From positions 1 to 64,000 of the forward strand of contig CAKUFK010000009.1 of the NCBI GenBank assembly GCA_934647945.1: a stretch of 64,000 nt of DNA, in the 5' to 3' direction. The translations under genes were made by a program, and so were the position numbers. Position 1 is the stretch's first letter, and each line of letters begins with the position of its first letter. This DNA comes from an uncultured Eubacteriales bacterium (lineage in GTDB: Bacteria > Bacillota > Clostridia > Oscillospirales > Acutalibacteraceae). Positions 35,386-44,262 of the stretch are shown piece by piece. The notes beneath the pieces are model-generated. The model was given only the letters and a program-made list of their open reading frames with translations, searched no databases and had not been told where the DNA came from.

Positions 35386-36410
35386 CGGGAACAACCAGTC
35401 CGAGCCCCTTGATCGACCGCTATATATATGACGTGGTGCGCCGCCTGCCCAAAGACCAGAGGAAGGATATAGAACTCGAGCTGCGTGCCCTCATCGACGA
35501 TATGCTGGGCGGGGCCGCGGAGGAATCCGAGGTCGCGGGTGTTCTGCAAAACCTCGGGAAGCCCGCCGACCTGGCGCGCCGATACCGGGAATCCGAGCCT
35601 TGCGTGGTGGGGCCGGAGAATTACGAGACCTACCGGCTCGTGCTCAAGATCGTGCTGATCTGCGTGGGGGTGGGGATCGCCGTCTCCGCGGCCGTGGGGT
35701 GGCTGGCCAACGGGACTGTAGGCAGCCTGAAGGACGGCATCCGCCTGGTTTCCGAAACCCTCGCCGACGGTGTCCTCTCGCTTGTCGCCGCCTATGGTTT
35801 CGTCACCCTGATCTTCGCCGTCCTGGACCGGCGGAAGGTCCGGATTGAACAGAAGGACGCCGTCTGGAACCCGTTTTCCCTGCCCCCCGTGCCCGACCGG
35901 CGCGCCCTCATCAAACGCAGCGATTCCGTTGTGGGGATCGTCTTCATGCTGATCTTCGGCGGGCTGCTCATCTTCGCGCCCCAGGTGTTCGGGGCGTGGG
36001 TCAAGGAAGGGGAGGAGATACGGGCCATTCCGTTGTTCAATCTGGATATCTGGCACATCACCATGCCCCTGATGCTGTTGGGCCTTGGCATCGCCCTGGT
36101 GGAGGAAATCACCAAGCTCATTACCGGGCGGTATACCCTGGCCGTGGCGCTTTTCAACGCGGTTTCGGGCCTGGCGAATCTCTTTATCGCGGTCATCCTG
36201 CTCAAATTCCTGCCCTTTTTGAACCCGGATTTTGCCGGTGATTTGCGTGCCGCCTATGGCTGGAGCTCGTTTTCCCCCGGCGATCTTCTCTCACATTGGG
36301 ATACGGCGCTGATTCCCAACATCCTCCTTGCCGTCATCACCGCCGCCACCCTGATCGATATCGGCGTGACCACCTACCGCGCGGTCAGGTACAGCGAATC
36401 CGCGCTGTAG
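35382..36410 (+). CDS. HAAS-domain multi-pass membrane protein (PadR partner)
   Basis: The 342-residue protein begins with a short helical domain (IDRYIYDVVRRLPKDQRKDI, then LRALIDDML and LQNLGKPADLARRYR), the HAAS/DUF1700-type signalling domain that travels with PadR regulators. Five or six hydrophobic segments follow (about residues 92-112, 130-150, 185-205, 225-245, 265-285 and 310-330). The family has no settled function; membrane-stress sensing is the usual suggestion. It overlaps padR by four bases, so the two form an operon. Confidence 0.85.
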   Translation: MTGTTSPSPLIDRYIYDVVRRLPKDQRKDIELELRALIDDMLGGAAEESEVAGVLQNLGKPADLARRYRESEPCVVGPENYETYRLVLKIVLICVGVGIAVSAAVGWLANGTVGSLKDGIRLVSETLADGVLSLVAAYGFVTLIFAVLDRRKVRIEQKDAVWNPFSLPPVPDRRALIKRSDSVVGIVFMLIFGGLLIFAPQVFGAWVKEGEEIRAIPLFNLDIWHITMPLMLLGLGIALVEEITKLITGRYTLAVALFNAVSGLANLFIAVILLKFLPFLNPDFAGDLRAAYGWSSFSPGDLLSHWDTALIPNILLAVITAATLIDIGVTTYRAVRYSESAL

Positions 36411-36494
36411 GGCCCGGGCTGCCATTTTGGTGCAGCAAATGCACGGCGGAGCCGCCCGGGCCGCGGTATACTCATCTCGAAAGGAGGAAACGCG

Positions 36495-37361
36495 ATGGAT
36501 TGGCTTGACAGGATGAACCGCGCGATGGATTACATGGAAACCCATCTGGCGGACGAGATATCCTATGAGGAAATCGCCAGGAAGGCCTGCTGCTCCAGCT
36601 ATCACTTCCAGCGGATGTTCCCCTTCATCACCGGCGTGCCGCTGTCGGAGTATATCCGGCGCAGAAGGCTGACGCTGGCCGCGTTTGACCTGCAGACGGC
36701 CGGCTGCAAGGTCATCGACGTGGCCTTAAAATACGGGTATGAGTCCCCGGAATCCTTCACGCGGGCGTTTAAAAGCCTGCACGGGATCAGCCCGGCGGCG
36801 GCACGCCGCGTCGGGGCGTCCCTGAAAGCCTATCCCCGCATGGCCTTTCAACTATCGATCAAAGGAGATATCGAGATGAAATATCGCATCGAAACCAGGG
36901 AAGCCTTTGACGTATTCGGGATCTACGGGGAAATCAGCACCGACCGGGACAAAGCCTTTGAGGAGGTGCCGCGCTTTTGCAGACAATGCGACGCCGATGG
37001 GAGCGTCGACGGGATGAACGCCATATTGGGCCGATTCCACGATACCTCGCTGCATGCTGCCCTGTTCGACTACACGGACACCGCCTTCAAGTACATGATC
37101 TGCTACAACAAACCGGAGGGGTTGGACATCCCGCCGAAGTTCACGGTCCTTCCGGTCCCCGCCTCCACATGGGCCGTCTTCCCGGAGCCCGACTCCGGCA
37201 AGATGCAGGCGCTGTGGAACCGGATCTGGACGGAGTGGTTCCCGACTTCCGAGTACGAGCAGGCTCCGGGGCCGCAATTCGAGATGTATTACGGTATGGC
37301 CGGGCATTCCATGGGCGAAATTTGGATCCCCGTCGGCCGCAGGGAGCCTGACGCCGACTGA
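36495..37361 (+). CDS. AraC-family regulator with GyrI-like effector domain
   Basis: The 288-residue protein has an N-terminal AraC double helix-turn-helix (YEEIARKACCSSYHFQRMF, then VALKYGYESPESFTRAFK, about residues 8-100). A C-terminal GyrI-like/BacA-type effector-binding domain (about 125-288) follows. This arrangement is that of Rob/SoxS-like multidrug-responsive regulators, in which the C-terminal domain binds hydrophobic small molecules. RBS GGAGG precedes ATG 36495. A TATACT at 36467 could be the -10, but no -35 matches. The target genes are unknown. Confidence 0.92.
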   Translation: MDWLDRMNRAMDYMETHLADEISYEEIARKACCSSYHFQRMFPFITGVPLSEYIRRRRLTLAAFDLQTAGCKVIDVALKYGYESPESFTRAFKSLHGISPAAARRVGASLKAYPRMAFQLSIKGDIEMKYRIETREAFDVFGIYGEISTDRDKAFEEVPRFCRQCDADGSVDGMNAILGRFHDTSLHAALFDYTDTAFKYMICYNKPEGLDIPPKFTVLPVPASTWAVFPEPDSGKMQALWNRIWTEWFPTSEYEQAPGPQFEMYYGMAGHSMGEIWIPVGRREPDAD

Positions 37362-37572
37362 AAACGATCGTTTCACGACCATCCACCCCCGGGCCCCGGC
37401 CCTGGGAACTTTAAGAGCATATGTTTTTGAAAAATCTGTCATTAATATCCATTATAAAAAATAGAGTGGTCAAGGATCCTGGAATTCCCCAATATGAGGT
37501 GAGGGCCCCTTTCTCTCTTTAAAGCCCCAACCGCTTTTCAAAAAGCTCAGCCCTTCTTTGTTTTCCATAAAC

Positions 37573-37601
37573 AAAAAGCCGGGATTTTCTCCCGGCTTTT
37601 T
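37573..37601 (-). terminator. Terminator (bidirectional)
   Basis: AAAAAGCCGGGA/TCCCGGCTTTTT with a 5-base loop; A and T runs flank the stem, so it can work in both directions. It lies nine bases past the stop of the 98-residue gene. Confidence 0.85.
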
Positions 37602-37610
37602 GCATTGGTT

Positions 37611-37907
37611 TTAGTTTTCCAGCGCACGCTCCAGCCAGACGCTGCCGATGTCCATGGCGTTGTACAAGCCGGTTTTCTCGCTCTTTTTCAGGATCCGTTC
37701 CTTCATGCGCAGTTCCGGGTCGGTGGAGAGGAGCTGCACCTGCACCTTGTCCGCCATCGTCATGTCGCCGACGGTTTTGGTGGAGAGAATCTGGAGCATC
37801 ACCACGCATTTGTCCGCCATGTTGCCATAATACAGCGTGTTTCCGCTGCGCACGAGAGGTTTTCCTTTGTACATCAGGAAATCGGGCTTTTTGGCCTTAT
37901 CCGCCAT
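37611..37907 (-). CDS. Conserved small protein of unknown function (98 aa)
   Basis: I do not recognise a named domain. The sequence begins MADKAKKPDFLMYKGKPLVR and contains NTLYYGNMADKCVVMLQIL. It is soluble, basic at the N-terminus and predicted mixed alpha/beta. ATG 37907 follows AAAGGATG; a longer frame to 37979 is unlikely. It lies 126 bases downstream of ireB on the same strand with no obvious promoter in between, so it may be read from the ireB promoter. I have the impression that similar small proteins are common in Oscillospiraceae, but I cannot name a family. Confidence 0.8.
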   Translation of the reverse strand: MADKAKKPDFLMYKGKPLVRSGNTLYYGNMADKCVVMLQILSTKTVGDMTMADKVQVQLLSTDPELRMKERILKKSEKTGLYNAMDIGSVWLERALEN

Positions 37908-38033
37908 GTTTTCGCATCCTTTCCTAAAACGGGCAGGCGGGCCGCCCAAAAGGGCGCCCGTCCGCCAAAACCATTTCATTTGAAGCCGGGGAGGGGATGA
38001 CTCCCCGATCCGGCCTTGCCGCAGGCCGTTGCG

Positions 38034-38279
38034 TCACTGATTGAGATAGGAGCGGACCAGGGCGCGCAGCAGTTCGTCCCGGTCGAGCTTGCGGATCAGG
38101 CTGCGGGCGTTGTTGTGGGTGGTGATATAGGTCGGATCCTCGGAGAGCAGATAGCCGACAATCTGATTGATCGGATTATATCCCTTTTCACGCAAAGCAT
38201 CGTACACCGTGGTGAGTACTTGCTTCATTTCCTGTTCCTTATCCTCGCCCAGGGAGAAGGTCATGGTTTTATCCAACAT
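38034..38279 (-). CDS. ireB: IreB family regulatory phosphoprotein
   Basis: The 81-residue protein matches IreB/UPF0297: FSLGEDKEQEMKQVLTTVYD, GYNPINQIVGYLLSEDPTYI and a terminal RSYLNQ. IreB is phosphorylated by the Ser/Thr kinase IreK in enterococci and lowers cephalosporin resistance. In other Firmicutes it is usually next to alaS or ruvX, so placement beside pheT is somewhat unusual. ATG 38279 is chosen (RBS AAAGGAGGG) over the longer frame to 38321. A strong sigma-A promoter lies upstream. Confidence 0.94.
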   Translation of the reverse strand: MLDKTMTFSLGEDKEQEMKQVLTTVYDALREKGYNPINQIVGYLLSEDPTYITTHNNARSLIRKLDRDELLRALVRSYLNQ

Positions 38280-38341
38280 GGCGCGTCCCTCCTTTCCGCT
38301 GCCGCCGTGAAGGGAGATCACAGCATTTTTGCGGTATCCTT

Positions 38342-38370
38342 ATTATACGGCATCGCGGCCCATTTTTCAA
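38342..38370 (-). promoter_or_regulatory. Promoter of ireB
   Basis: The minus strand reads TTGAAA, 17 bases, perfect TATAAT, 63 bases ahead of ireB and just past the pheT stop. Confidence 0.85.
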
Positions 38371-38375
38371 GGGGC

Positions 38376-40775
38376 TTATGACCGCAGAATGCATCCTTTT
38401 TCTTGCAAATTCCGAAAGATTTTTTGAAGGGCGGGTTCGATGTCCCCATCCGAGAGGGTTCCGTCGGTGCCGCGGAAGCGCAGGCTGAAAGCCACGCTCT
38501 TTTTGCCCTGCTCGATCTGGGCACCCTGATAGACATCGAAAAGTTCCACACTTTCGAGATGGCGTCCGCCCGAACGGCAGATGGTGTCCTTTATCTCGGC
38601 GACCGGCAGCGCCTCATCACAGACGAGGGCCAGATCCCGCTCCACCGCCGGATAGCGGGGCAGAGGCCGGTAGATCACCCGTTTGTCCCCCGCAGAAGCG
38701 AAGAGCGGGGGCAGCCGCAGCTCGGCCGCATAGACCCGGGTGTCCAGGCCGAAGCGCTCCGCCGTATCGGGATGCAGCTCCCCGAGCACGCCCAGCGGCG
38801 TGTCGCCCTCCGCGAGCCGGATCTCGGCCTGCCGGCCGGGATGGAGATAGGGCTCGGCGCTGCGGATAAAGGAGGCGTCCGCGCCGAAACGGGCGAGCAG
38901 GGCCTCCACGATCCCTTTGAGAGTGAAAAAGTCCTCTCCCGGCCCATACAGGCCGATGCACAGGGCCGGCACCTCGTCGGGCTGCTCGGTCAGGGGCAGG
39001 GATTTGGCTTCAAATAGCTTGCCCACCTCAAACAGCCGGGCGCCCGGGTTTTTGCGGTTTTTGTTGGTGGAAAGCACGGTGAGCATGCTGGTGATGAGCT
39101 GGGTGCGCAGGACGGCGTATTCCTCCCCCAGCGGATTGATAAGCGGGATTACCCGGCGGCGGGGATCCCCCTCCGGAAGAGCGAGCAGATCGAGGGCTTT
39201 GGCGCTGATGAAGGAATAGGTGGTAATCTCCCGCAGCCCCTGGGCCACGAGCGTGGCCTTGAGGGTATCGGTGCTCCGCAGCAGAGGCAGCTTTTTGCCC
39301 CGGGTGACCGCGCCCTCCATAGGGGTGGAAACGATGTGGTCGTAGCCGTAAACCCGCATGACCTCCTCGGCCAGATCGGCCCGCCCTTCCACGTCGTCCC
39401 GGAAGGAGGGGATGCGGCAGGAAAGGATATGATCCTTGAGCGTCGTCCGGATGGAGAGACGGTTCAGGATATCGGCCATGGCCTCTTCCGGCACATCCAC
39501 CCCCAGCAGCGCGGTAATCCGGGAGGCCGGGACGGTGAGAGAGCGGTCCTCCGGCAGGCCCTGATGGCGGTCGATGGCACCCTCCACGATATCGCCGGCG
39601 TCCAGCTCGTCGAAAAGCTGGAGGGCCCGCTCCATGGCGTACTCCACCCCCTTGATATCCACGCCCTTTTCGAACCGGGCGGAGGATTCGGTACGGATGC
39701 CCAGGGCCCGGGCGGTGCGGCGGACGCTGTCCCGCCGGAATTTGGCGCATTCGAGGAAGAGATCCCGGGTGTCGTCCTTGATTTCACTGTCCAGCCCGCC
39801 CATAATCCCGGCCAGACAGGAGGGGGCATCGGCGTCGGCGATGACCAGCATGTCGTTCGTCAGGGTATGCTTCCGGCCATCCAGGGTGGTGATGGGTTCC
39901 CCCGGCCGGGCGCGGCGGACGATGATCCGCGCGCCCCGCACGTCCCTCAGATCGAAGGCGTGCATGGGCTGGCCGGTCTCCAGCATGACGAAGTTGGTGA
40001 TGTCCACGATGTTGTTGATGGGCCGCATCCCCGCCGCCCGCAGGGATGCCTGCATCCATTTCGGGGAGGGGGCGATCCGCAGGTTCTTCACCACCCTGCC
40101 GAGGTAGCGGGGACAGAGGTCGTAATCCTCTACCGTGATGCCGATGTGTTCCCGGATGTCTCCGCCCTTGGTGCGGTAGGCCGGGACAGGAGGATGAAAA
40201 TCGGTGCGCAGGGCCACCGAGACCTCCCGGGCGACACCCAGGACGCTCTGGCAGTCGGGGCGGTTGGCGGTAATCTTGAAATCGATGATCACATCGTCAA
40301 GGCCCAGGATCTCCCGCATATCGGTACCGGGGGCGGCGTCCTCCCGCAGGATGAGGATGCCGTCGACCTCCGCGCCGGGGTAGTCGGCCTCCCCCAGGCA
40401 CAGCTCCTCCCCGGAGCAGAGCATCCCCTCGGAGGGCAGGCCCCGCAGTTTGCCGCGCTTGATATGGGTGCCGTTCGGCAGCCGGGAATCGTGCAGGGCG
40501 GCGGGGACCAGCGCCCCCTCAAACACATTGTCGGCGCCGGTGATGATCTGGATGGGGGTGCCGCTGCCCACATCCATGCCGCACAGTTGCAGCTTATCGG
40601 CGTCGGGATGCTTCCGGAGCCGGAGGATCCGGGCGGCGACCACGTTTTCCATGGACTGCGACAGGTCCTCGATATCTTCCACTTCGAAACCCGCCATGAC
40701 CATCCGGTCGCACAGTTCCTCGACCGTAACCGGGATATCGACGTAGCGTCTGAGCCAATTGAGGGATATTTTCAT
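38376..40775 (-). CDS. pheT: Phenylalanyl-tRNA synthetase beta subunit
   Basis: The 799-residue subunit forms the (alpha-beta)2 synthetase with PheS. Domains in order are the N-terminal MKISLNWLRRYVDIP, a tRNA-binding OB fold (about 40-150), the B3/B4 editing domain (about 210-385; MQASLRAAGMRPINNIVDI), B5 (about 405-470), a catalytic-like core, and the C-terminal FDX-ACB domain (about 705-799; PAVERDLALVCDEAL). It is 26 bases downstream of pheS and controlled by the T-box leader of that operon. Confidence 0.98.
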   Translation of the reverse strand: MKISLNWLRRYVDIPVTVEELCDRMVMAGFEVEDIEDLSQSMENVVAARILRLRKHPDADKLQLCGMDVGSGTPIQIITGADNVFEGALVPAALHDSRLPNGTHIKRGKLRGLPSEGMLCSGEELCLGEADYPGAEVDGILILREDAAPGTDMREILGLDDVIIDFKITANRPDCQSVLGVAREVSVALRTDFHPPVPAYRTKGGDIREHIGITVEDYDLCPRYLGRVVKNLRIAPSPKWMQASLRAAGMRPINNIVDITNFVMLETGQPMHAFDLRDVRGARIIVRRARPGEPITTLDGRKHTLTNDMLVIADADAPSCLAGIMGGLDSEIKDDTRDLFLECAKFRRDSVRRTARALGIRTESSARFEKGVDIKGVEYAMERALQLFDELDAGDIVEGAIDRHQGLPEDRSLTVPASRITALLGVDVPEEAMADILNRLSIRTTLKDHILSCRIPSFRDDVEGRADLAEEVMRVYGYDHIVSTPMEGAVTRGKKLPLLRSTDTLKATLVAQGLREITTYSFISAKALDLLALPEGDPRRRVIPLINPLGEEYAVLRTQLITSMLTVLSTNKNRKNPGARLFEVGKLFEAKSLPLTEQPDEVPALCIGLYGPGEDFFTLKGIVEALLARFGADASFIRSAEPYLHPGRQAEIRLAEGDTPLGVLGELHPDTAERFGLDTRVYAAELRLPPLFASAGDKRVIYRPLPRYPAVERDLALVCDEALPVAEIKDTICRSGGRHLESVELFDVYQGAQIEQGKKSVAFSLRFRGTDGTLSDGDIEPALQKIFRNLQEKGCILRS

Positions 40776-40801
40776 CGGGTTCAGCCCTTTCTTCCGTAAT
40801 G

Positions 40802-41824
40802 TCAGGCGAATTGTTCGAGGAACCGCACGTCGTTCTCGAACAGGAGGCGGATGTCGCTGATCTTGTGCCTTGTGGTGGTCAGGCGGTCCAGGCCGATGCC
40901 GAAGGCAAAGCCGGAATAGATCTCCGGATCGATGCCGCAGCCGGAGAGGACGTTGGGATGGACCATGCCCGCGCCGAGGATTTCGATCCAGCCGGCGCCT
41001 TTGCAGACCCGGCAGCCCTTGCCGCCGCAGGCCGAGCAGGAAACGTCCACTTCCACGCTGGGCTCGGTGAAGGGGAAGAAGGAGGGGCGGAACCGGACCT
41101 TGGTTTCCGGCCCGTATATCTCATGGGCGAATTCCTCGAGAACCCCTTTCAGGTCGCACAGGGTGATGCCCTTGTCCACGACAAGGCCCTCCACCTGATG
41201 GAAGACGGGGGAATGGGTGGCGTCCACCTCGTCGGCCCGGTAGACCCGTCCGGGACAGATCATCCGGATGGGGGGACGGCGCTGTTCCATGACCCGGATC
41301 TGGGCCGCGGAGGTCTGGCTGCGCAGCAGCAGGTTCTCCGCGAGGTAGAAGGTATCCTGCATATCCCGGGCGGGATGGTCTTTAGGAAGGTTGAGCGCCT
41401 CGAAGCAGTAGTGCTCCGTCTCCACCTCCGGGCCGTCCACCACGTCGAAGCCCATGGATTGGAAGATCCCCACCAGCTCTTCGAGGACCAGGTTGAGGGG
41501 ATGGAGGCCGCCGGCGGGCACCTTTTTGCCCGGCAGGGTGACGTCGATGGTTTCGTCCTTCAGGCGTTTTTCCTGCAGGGCGGCGCGGATAGCGGAGGCC
41601 CGCTCCTCCACCGCCGACTCCAGTCGGGAGCGCAGCTCGTTGACCAGCTGGCCCATGGCGGGCCGTTCCTCCGCCGGCAGGGCGCCCATGCCCCGCAGCA
41701 GGCCGGTGAGCTCGCCTTTTTTGCCCATATAGCGCACGCGGAAGTCCTCCAGCTCTTTCGGGGCGTGGAGCTCCCCGAGCTCATGCAGGGCCTGTTCCCG
41801 CAGGGCTTGTAGCTTCTCTTTCAT
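40802..41824 (-). CDS. pheS: Phenylalanyl-tRNA synthetase alpha subunit
   Basis: This 340-residue class II synthetase subunit charges tRNA-Phe. An N-terminal coiled coil (about 1-85) is followed by the catalytic domain with motif 2 (CPGRVYRADEVDATHSPVF) and motif 3 (FAFGIGLDRLTTTRHKISD). An internal CxxC segment (CSACGGKGCRVCKGAG) is a small insertion seen in many Firmicute PheS proteins. It is first gene of the pheST operon, 37 bases after the leader terminator. Confidence 0.98.
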   Translation of the reverse strand: MKEKLQALREQALHELGELHAPKELEDFRVRYMGKKGELTGLLRGMGALPAEERPAMGQLVNELRSRLESAVEERASAIRAALQEKRLKDETIDVTLPGKKVPAGGLHPLNLVLEELVGIFQSMGFDVVDGPEVETEHYCFEALNLPKDHPARDMQDTFYLAENLLLRSQTSAAQIRVMEQRRPPIRMICPGRVYRADEVDATHSPVFHQVEGLVVDKGITLCDLKGVLEEFAHEIYGPETKVRFRPSFFPFTEPSVEVDVSCSACGGKGCRVCKGAGWIEILGAGMVHPNVLSGCGIDPEIYSGFAFGIGLDRLTTTRHKISDIRLLFENDVRFLEQFA

Positions 41825-41861
41825 CGGTTGACCAGTCCTTTCATACAGGGTAAGACAAGGG

Positions 41862-42133
41862 AAAAGAAAACGCCCCCGTCCCCAAAAGGGACGAAGGCGA
41901 CAGTCTCCGTGGTACCACCCAGTTTCCCGCGCCGAGACGCGCAGGCACTCTATGGCCGATATCGGGGCCGTCCGTCAGCACCTACTGCCCAGATTCGATG
42001 GCCGGGGTTCGGCACCGCCGCTCAGGAGCGAACTTCCTCCAACTCTTTCCGCGGGACGCTTACAGCCGGTGACGTCCCTCTCTGGCGCGGCAGGGGATTG
42101 GCCTACTTTCTCCTTCATGGCGTTGATAATATT
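41862..42133 (-). promoter_or_regulatory. T-box leader of pheST, specifier UUC
   Basis: The leader contains the T-box core TGGTACCA (41910-41918, within GGGTGGTACCACGGAGA). A terminator follows (stem about 41871-41882 with 41888-41899, then TTTTCTTTTC). Stem I starts near GGAGAAAGTA and closes with GGAGGAAGTTCGCTCC; its specifier loop reads GAA-TTC, giving the Phe codon at 42030-42032. Uncharged tRNA-Phe would stabilise the antiterminator and allow pheST transcription. Confidence 0.95.
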
Positions 42134-42139
42134 TTATAT

Positions 42140-42168
42140 AGTATACCACCGATATCCCAAATAATCAA
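42140..42168 (-). promoter_or_regulatory. Promoter of the T-box-pheST transcript
   Basis: The minus strand reads TTGATT, 17 bases, TATACT. Confidence 0.85.
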
Positions 42169-42311
42169 GAGGGATTTTTTTCGCCGTGATACTCGGCAAA
42201 GGATTGGGAGGTGTCTGCATGTCTGGCTTGGCGAACTTGCAGGAAAAAGCAAATACACACCCAAAAATGATTGGAATTGTTAAATTTAACACAGAGAAAT
42301 GCAAAAAACGC

Positions 42312-42340
42312 TTGATTCCGCAGTGGCACTGGGATAAAAT
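42312..42340 (+). promoter_or_regulatory. Promoter of glmS
   Basis: TTGATT, 17 bases, TAAAAT, 93 bases before the glmS ATG. The leader shows no glmS ribozyme core. Confidence 0.65.
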
Positions 42341-42432
42341 AAGATGTCGGCGGCCTTGTGGGAAAGGCGGCGGCTAATTGAAACGGAGACGGGCCGTGGG
42401 GCCCTTCTCCCGGTATAAGGAGCAACGATCCT

Positions 42433-44262
42433 ATGTGTGGTATTGTGGGATTCATCGGCTGTAAACCGGCTGCGCCCCTCCTGCTCGAGGGACTGGCCAA
42501 GCTCGAATACCGCGGTTATGATTCAGCCGGCATCGCGCTGGCAGGAGAGAACGGCGTGGTGATTCACAAGGCGAAAGGACGCCTCGGCGTGCTGCGGGAG
42601 ATGATCGGGGATGGTGCCGGCCTGCCCGAAACGGCGGGGATTGGGCATACCCGTTGGGCGACCCACGGAAAGCCCAGCGACGAGAACTCCCATCCCCACC
42701 GCAGCGCAAGCGGCCGGTTCGCTGTGGTACACAACGGTATCATTGAAAACTATGCGGCGCTCAAAAAGGAGATGCAGGAGGAGGGCGTCGTTTTCCTGTC
42801 CGAAACCGATACCGAGGTGATCGCCCACCTGATTGAAAAGGCCTACGCCGGCGACTTCCTGTCGGCCGTGCGGGCGGCCGTCGCCCGGCTGGAGGGCTCC
42901 TACGCCCTGGGGGTGCTCTGCAGCGAGCATCCGGATGAGCTGATTGCGGTACGGCGGTCCAGTCCCCTGGTGGTCGGCCTGGCGAAGGAGGGGAACTTCA
43001 TCGCTTCCGACGTGCCCGCCGTTCTTTCCCATACCCGCCGGTTTTATCAGCTTGCGGACGGCGAAACGGCGGTGCTGCGGCGGGATGGGGTGACGGTGTT
43101 CGACGGGGCGGGCCGCCCTGTTCAAAAGGTGGAGATGCAGGTCACCTGGGACGTCTCCAGCGCGGAAAAAGGGGGCTATCCCCATTTCATGATTAAGGAG
43201 ATCATGGAGCAGCCCCAGGCCCTGTCGGCCACGATTTCGCCCCGGATCAGCCCGGAAGGACGGATCGTGCTGGATGGGATTTCCCTGACCGCCGCGCAGC
43301 TGAAGAAAGTCAGCCGCATCTATATCGTGGCCTGCGGCTCCGCGTATCACGCGGGGGTGGTGGGCAAATACGTGCTCGAAAAGCTGACCCGTATCCCGGT
43401 GGAGGTGGACCTGGCGTCGGAATTCCGGTATCGGGACCCGATCGTGGATTCCAGAACGCTGGTGCTGATCATCAGCCAGTCGGGCGAGACGGCGGATACC
43501 CTCGCCGCTTTGCGGGAGGCGAAAAAACGGGGGGCCCGGGTCCTGTCCATCGTCAATGTGGTGGGCAGCTCGATCGCCTCGGAGAGCGACGACGTGTTGT
43601 ACACCTGGGCGGGGCCGGAAATTTCGGTCGCTACGACCAAGGCGTATTCGACTCAGCTGACCATGCTGTACCTCATCGCTTTTTATATTGCGGAGAAGCT
43701 CGGACACATCGACGACCGGGATCTCCGCCGCCTGCTCAGCGCTCTGGTACGGCTGCCGGACATGGTGTCGGGAATTCTCCGTCAGGCTTCCGAAATCGAG
43801 CAATTGGCCCAGCGGTATGCCTATCTCGAGCATGCGTATTTCATCGGGCGGAACCTCGATTATGCGGTGGCGCTGGAGGCCTCCCTCAAGCTCAAGGAGA
43901 TCAGCTACATCCATTCCGAGGCATACGCCGCGGGAGAGCTCAAACACGGCACCATCTCCCTCATTGAGGAGGGGACGTTTGTTGTGGCCCTGGCCTGCAC
44001 CGACAAGGTGACGGAAAAGACCCTCTCAAATGTCAAGGAAGTGCGGGCACGAGGCGCCGAGGTGCTCCTGGTGACCACCGACGATAACCGGGATGTCACG
44101 GAGGAGGCGGACCACATCCTCTACATTCCCAAAACAAACGACCTGCTCATGCCCTCCCTCGAGGTAGTGCCCATGCAGCTTCTCGGGTATTACATCGCCC
44201 TGGCGCGCAAATGCGACATCGATAAACCCCGCAACCTCGCCAAGAGCGTGACGGTGGAATGA
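42433..44262 (+). CDS. glmS: Glutamine--fructose-6-phosphate aminotransferase (isomerizing)
   Basis: It makes glucosamine-6-phosphate from fructose-6-phosphate and glutamine, the entry to peptidoglycan amino sugars. The 609-residue protein begins MCGIVGFIG, so Cys2 is the N-terminal glutaminase nucleophile. The glutaminase domain has HTRWATHGKPSDENSHPH. Two SIS domains follow (CGSAYHAG, SQSGETADT, TTKAYSTQ). The C-terminus KSVTVE matches the conserved lid. RBS AAGGAGC precedes ATG 42433. Confidence 0.98.
   Translation: MCGIVGFIGCKPAAPLLLEGLAKLEYRGYDSAGIALAGENGVVIHKAKGRLGVLREMIGDGAGLPETAGIGHTRWATHGKPSDENSHPHRSASGRFAVVHNGIIENYAALKKEMQEEGVVFLSETDTEVIAHLIEKAYAGDFLSAVRAAVARLEGSYALGVLCSEHPDELIAVRRSSPLVVGLAKEGNFIASDVPAVLSHTRRFYQLADGETAVLRRDGVTVFDGAGRPVQKVEMQVTWDVSSAEKGGYPHFMIKEIMEQPQALSATISPRISPEGRIVLDGISLTAAQLKKVSRIYIVACGSAYHAGVVGKYVLEKLTRIPVEVDLASEFRYRDPIVDSRTLVLIISQSGETADTLAALREAKKRGARVLSIVNVVGSSIASESDDVLYTWAGPEISVATTKAYSTQLTMLYLIAFYIAEKLGHIDDRDLRRLLSALVRLPDMVSGILRQASEIEQLAQRYAYLEHAYFIGRNLDYAVALEASLKLKEISYIHSEAYAAGELKHGTISLIEEGTFVVALACTDKVTEKTLSNVKEVRARGAEVLLVTTDDNRDVTEEADHILYIPKTNDLLMPSLEVVPMQLLGYYIALARKCDIDKPRNLAKSVTVE

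Noticed and set aside
42186..42377. A 63-codon frame between pheST and glmS
   Set aside because: It has no familiar sequence and it runs through the likely glmS promoter.
42341..42432. Possible glmS ribozyme ahead of glmS
   Set aside because: The leader lacks the conserved AGCGCCAGAACU-type core and the ribozyme's pseudoknot, and is too short.
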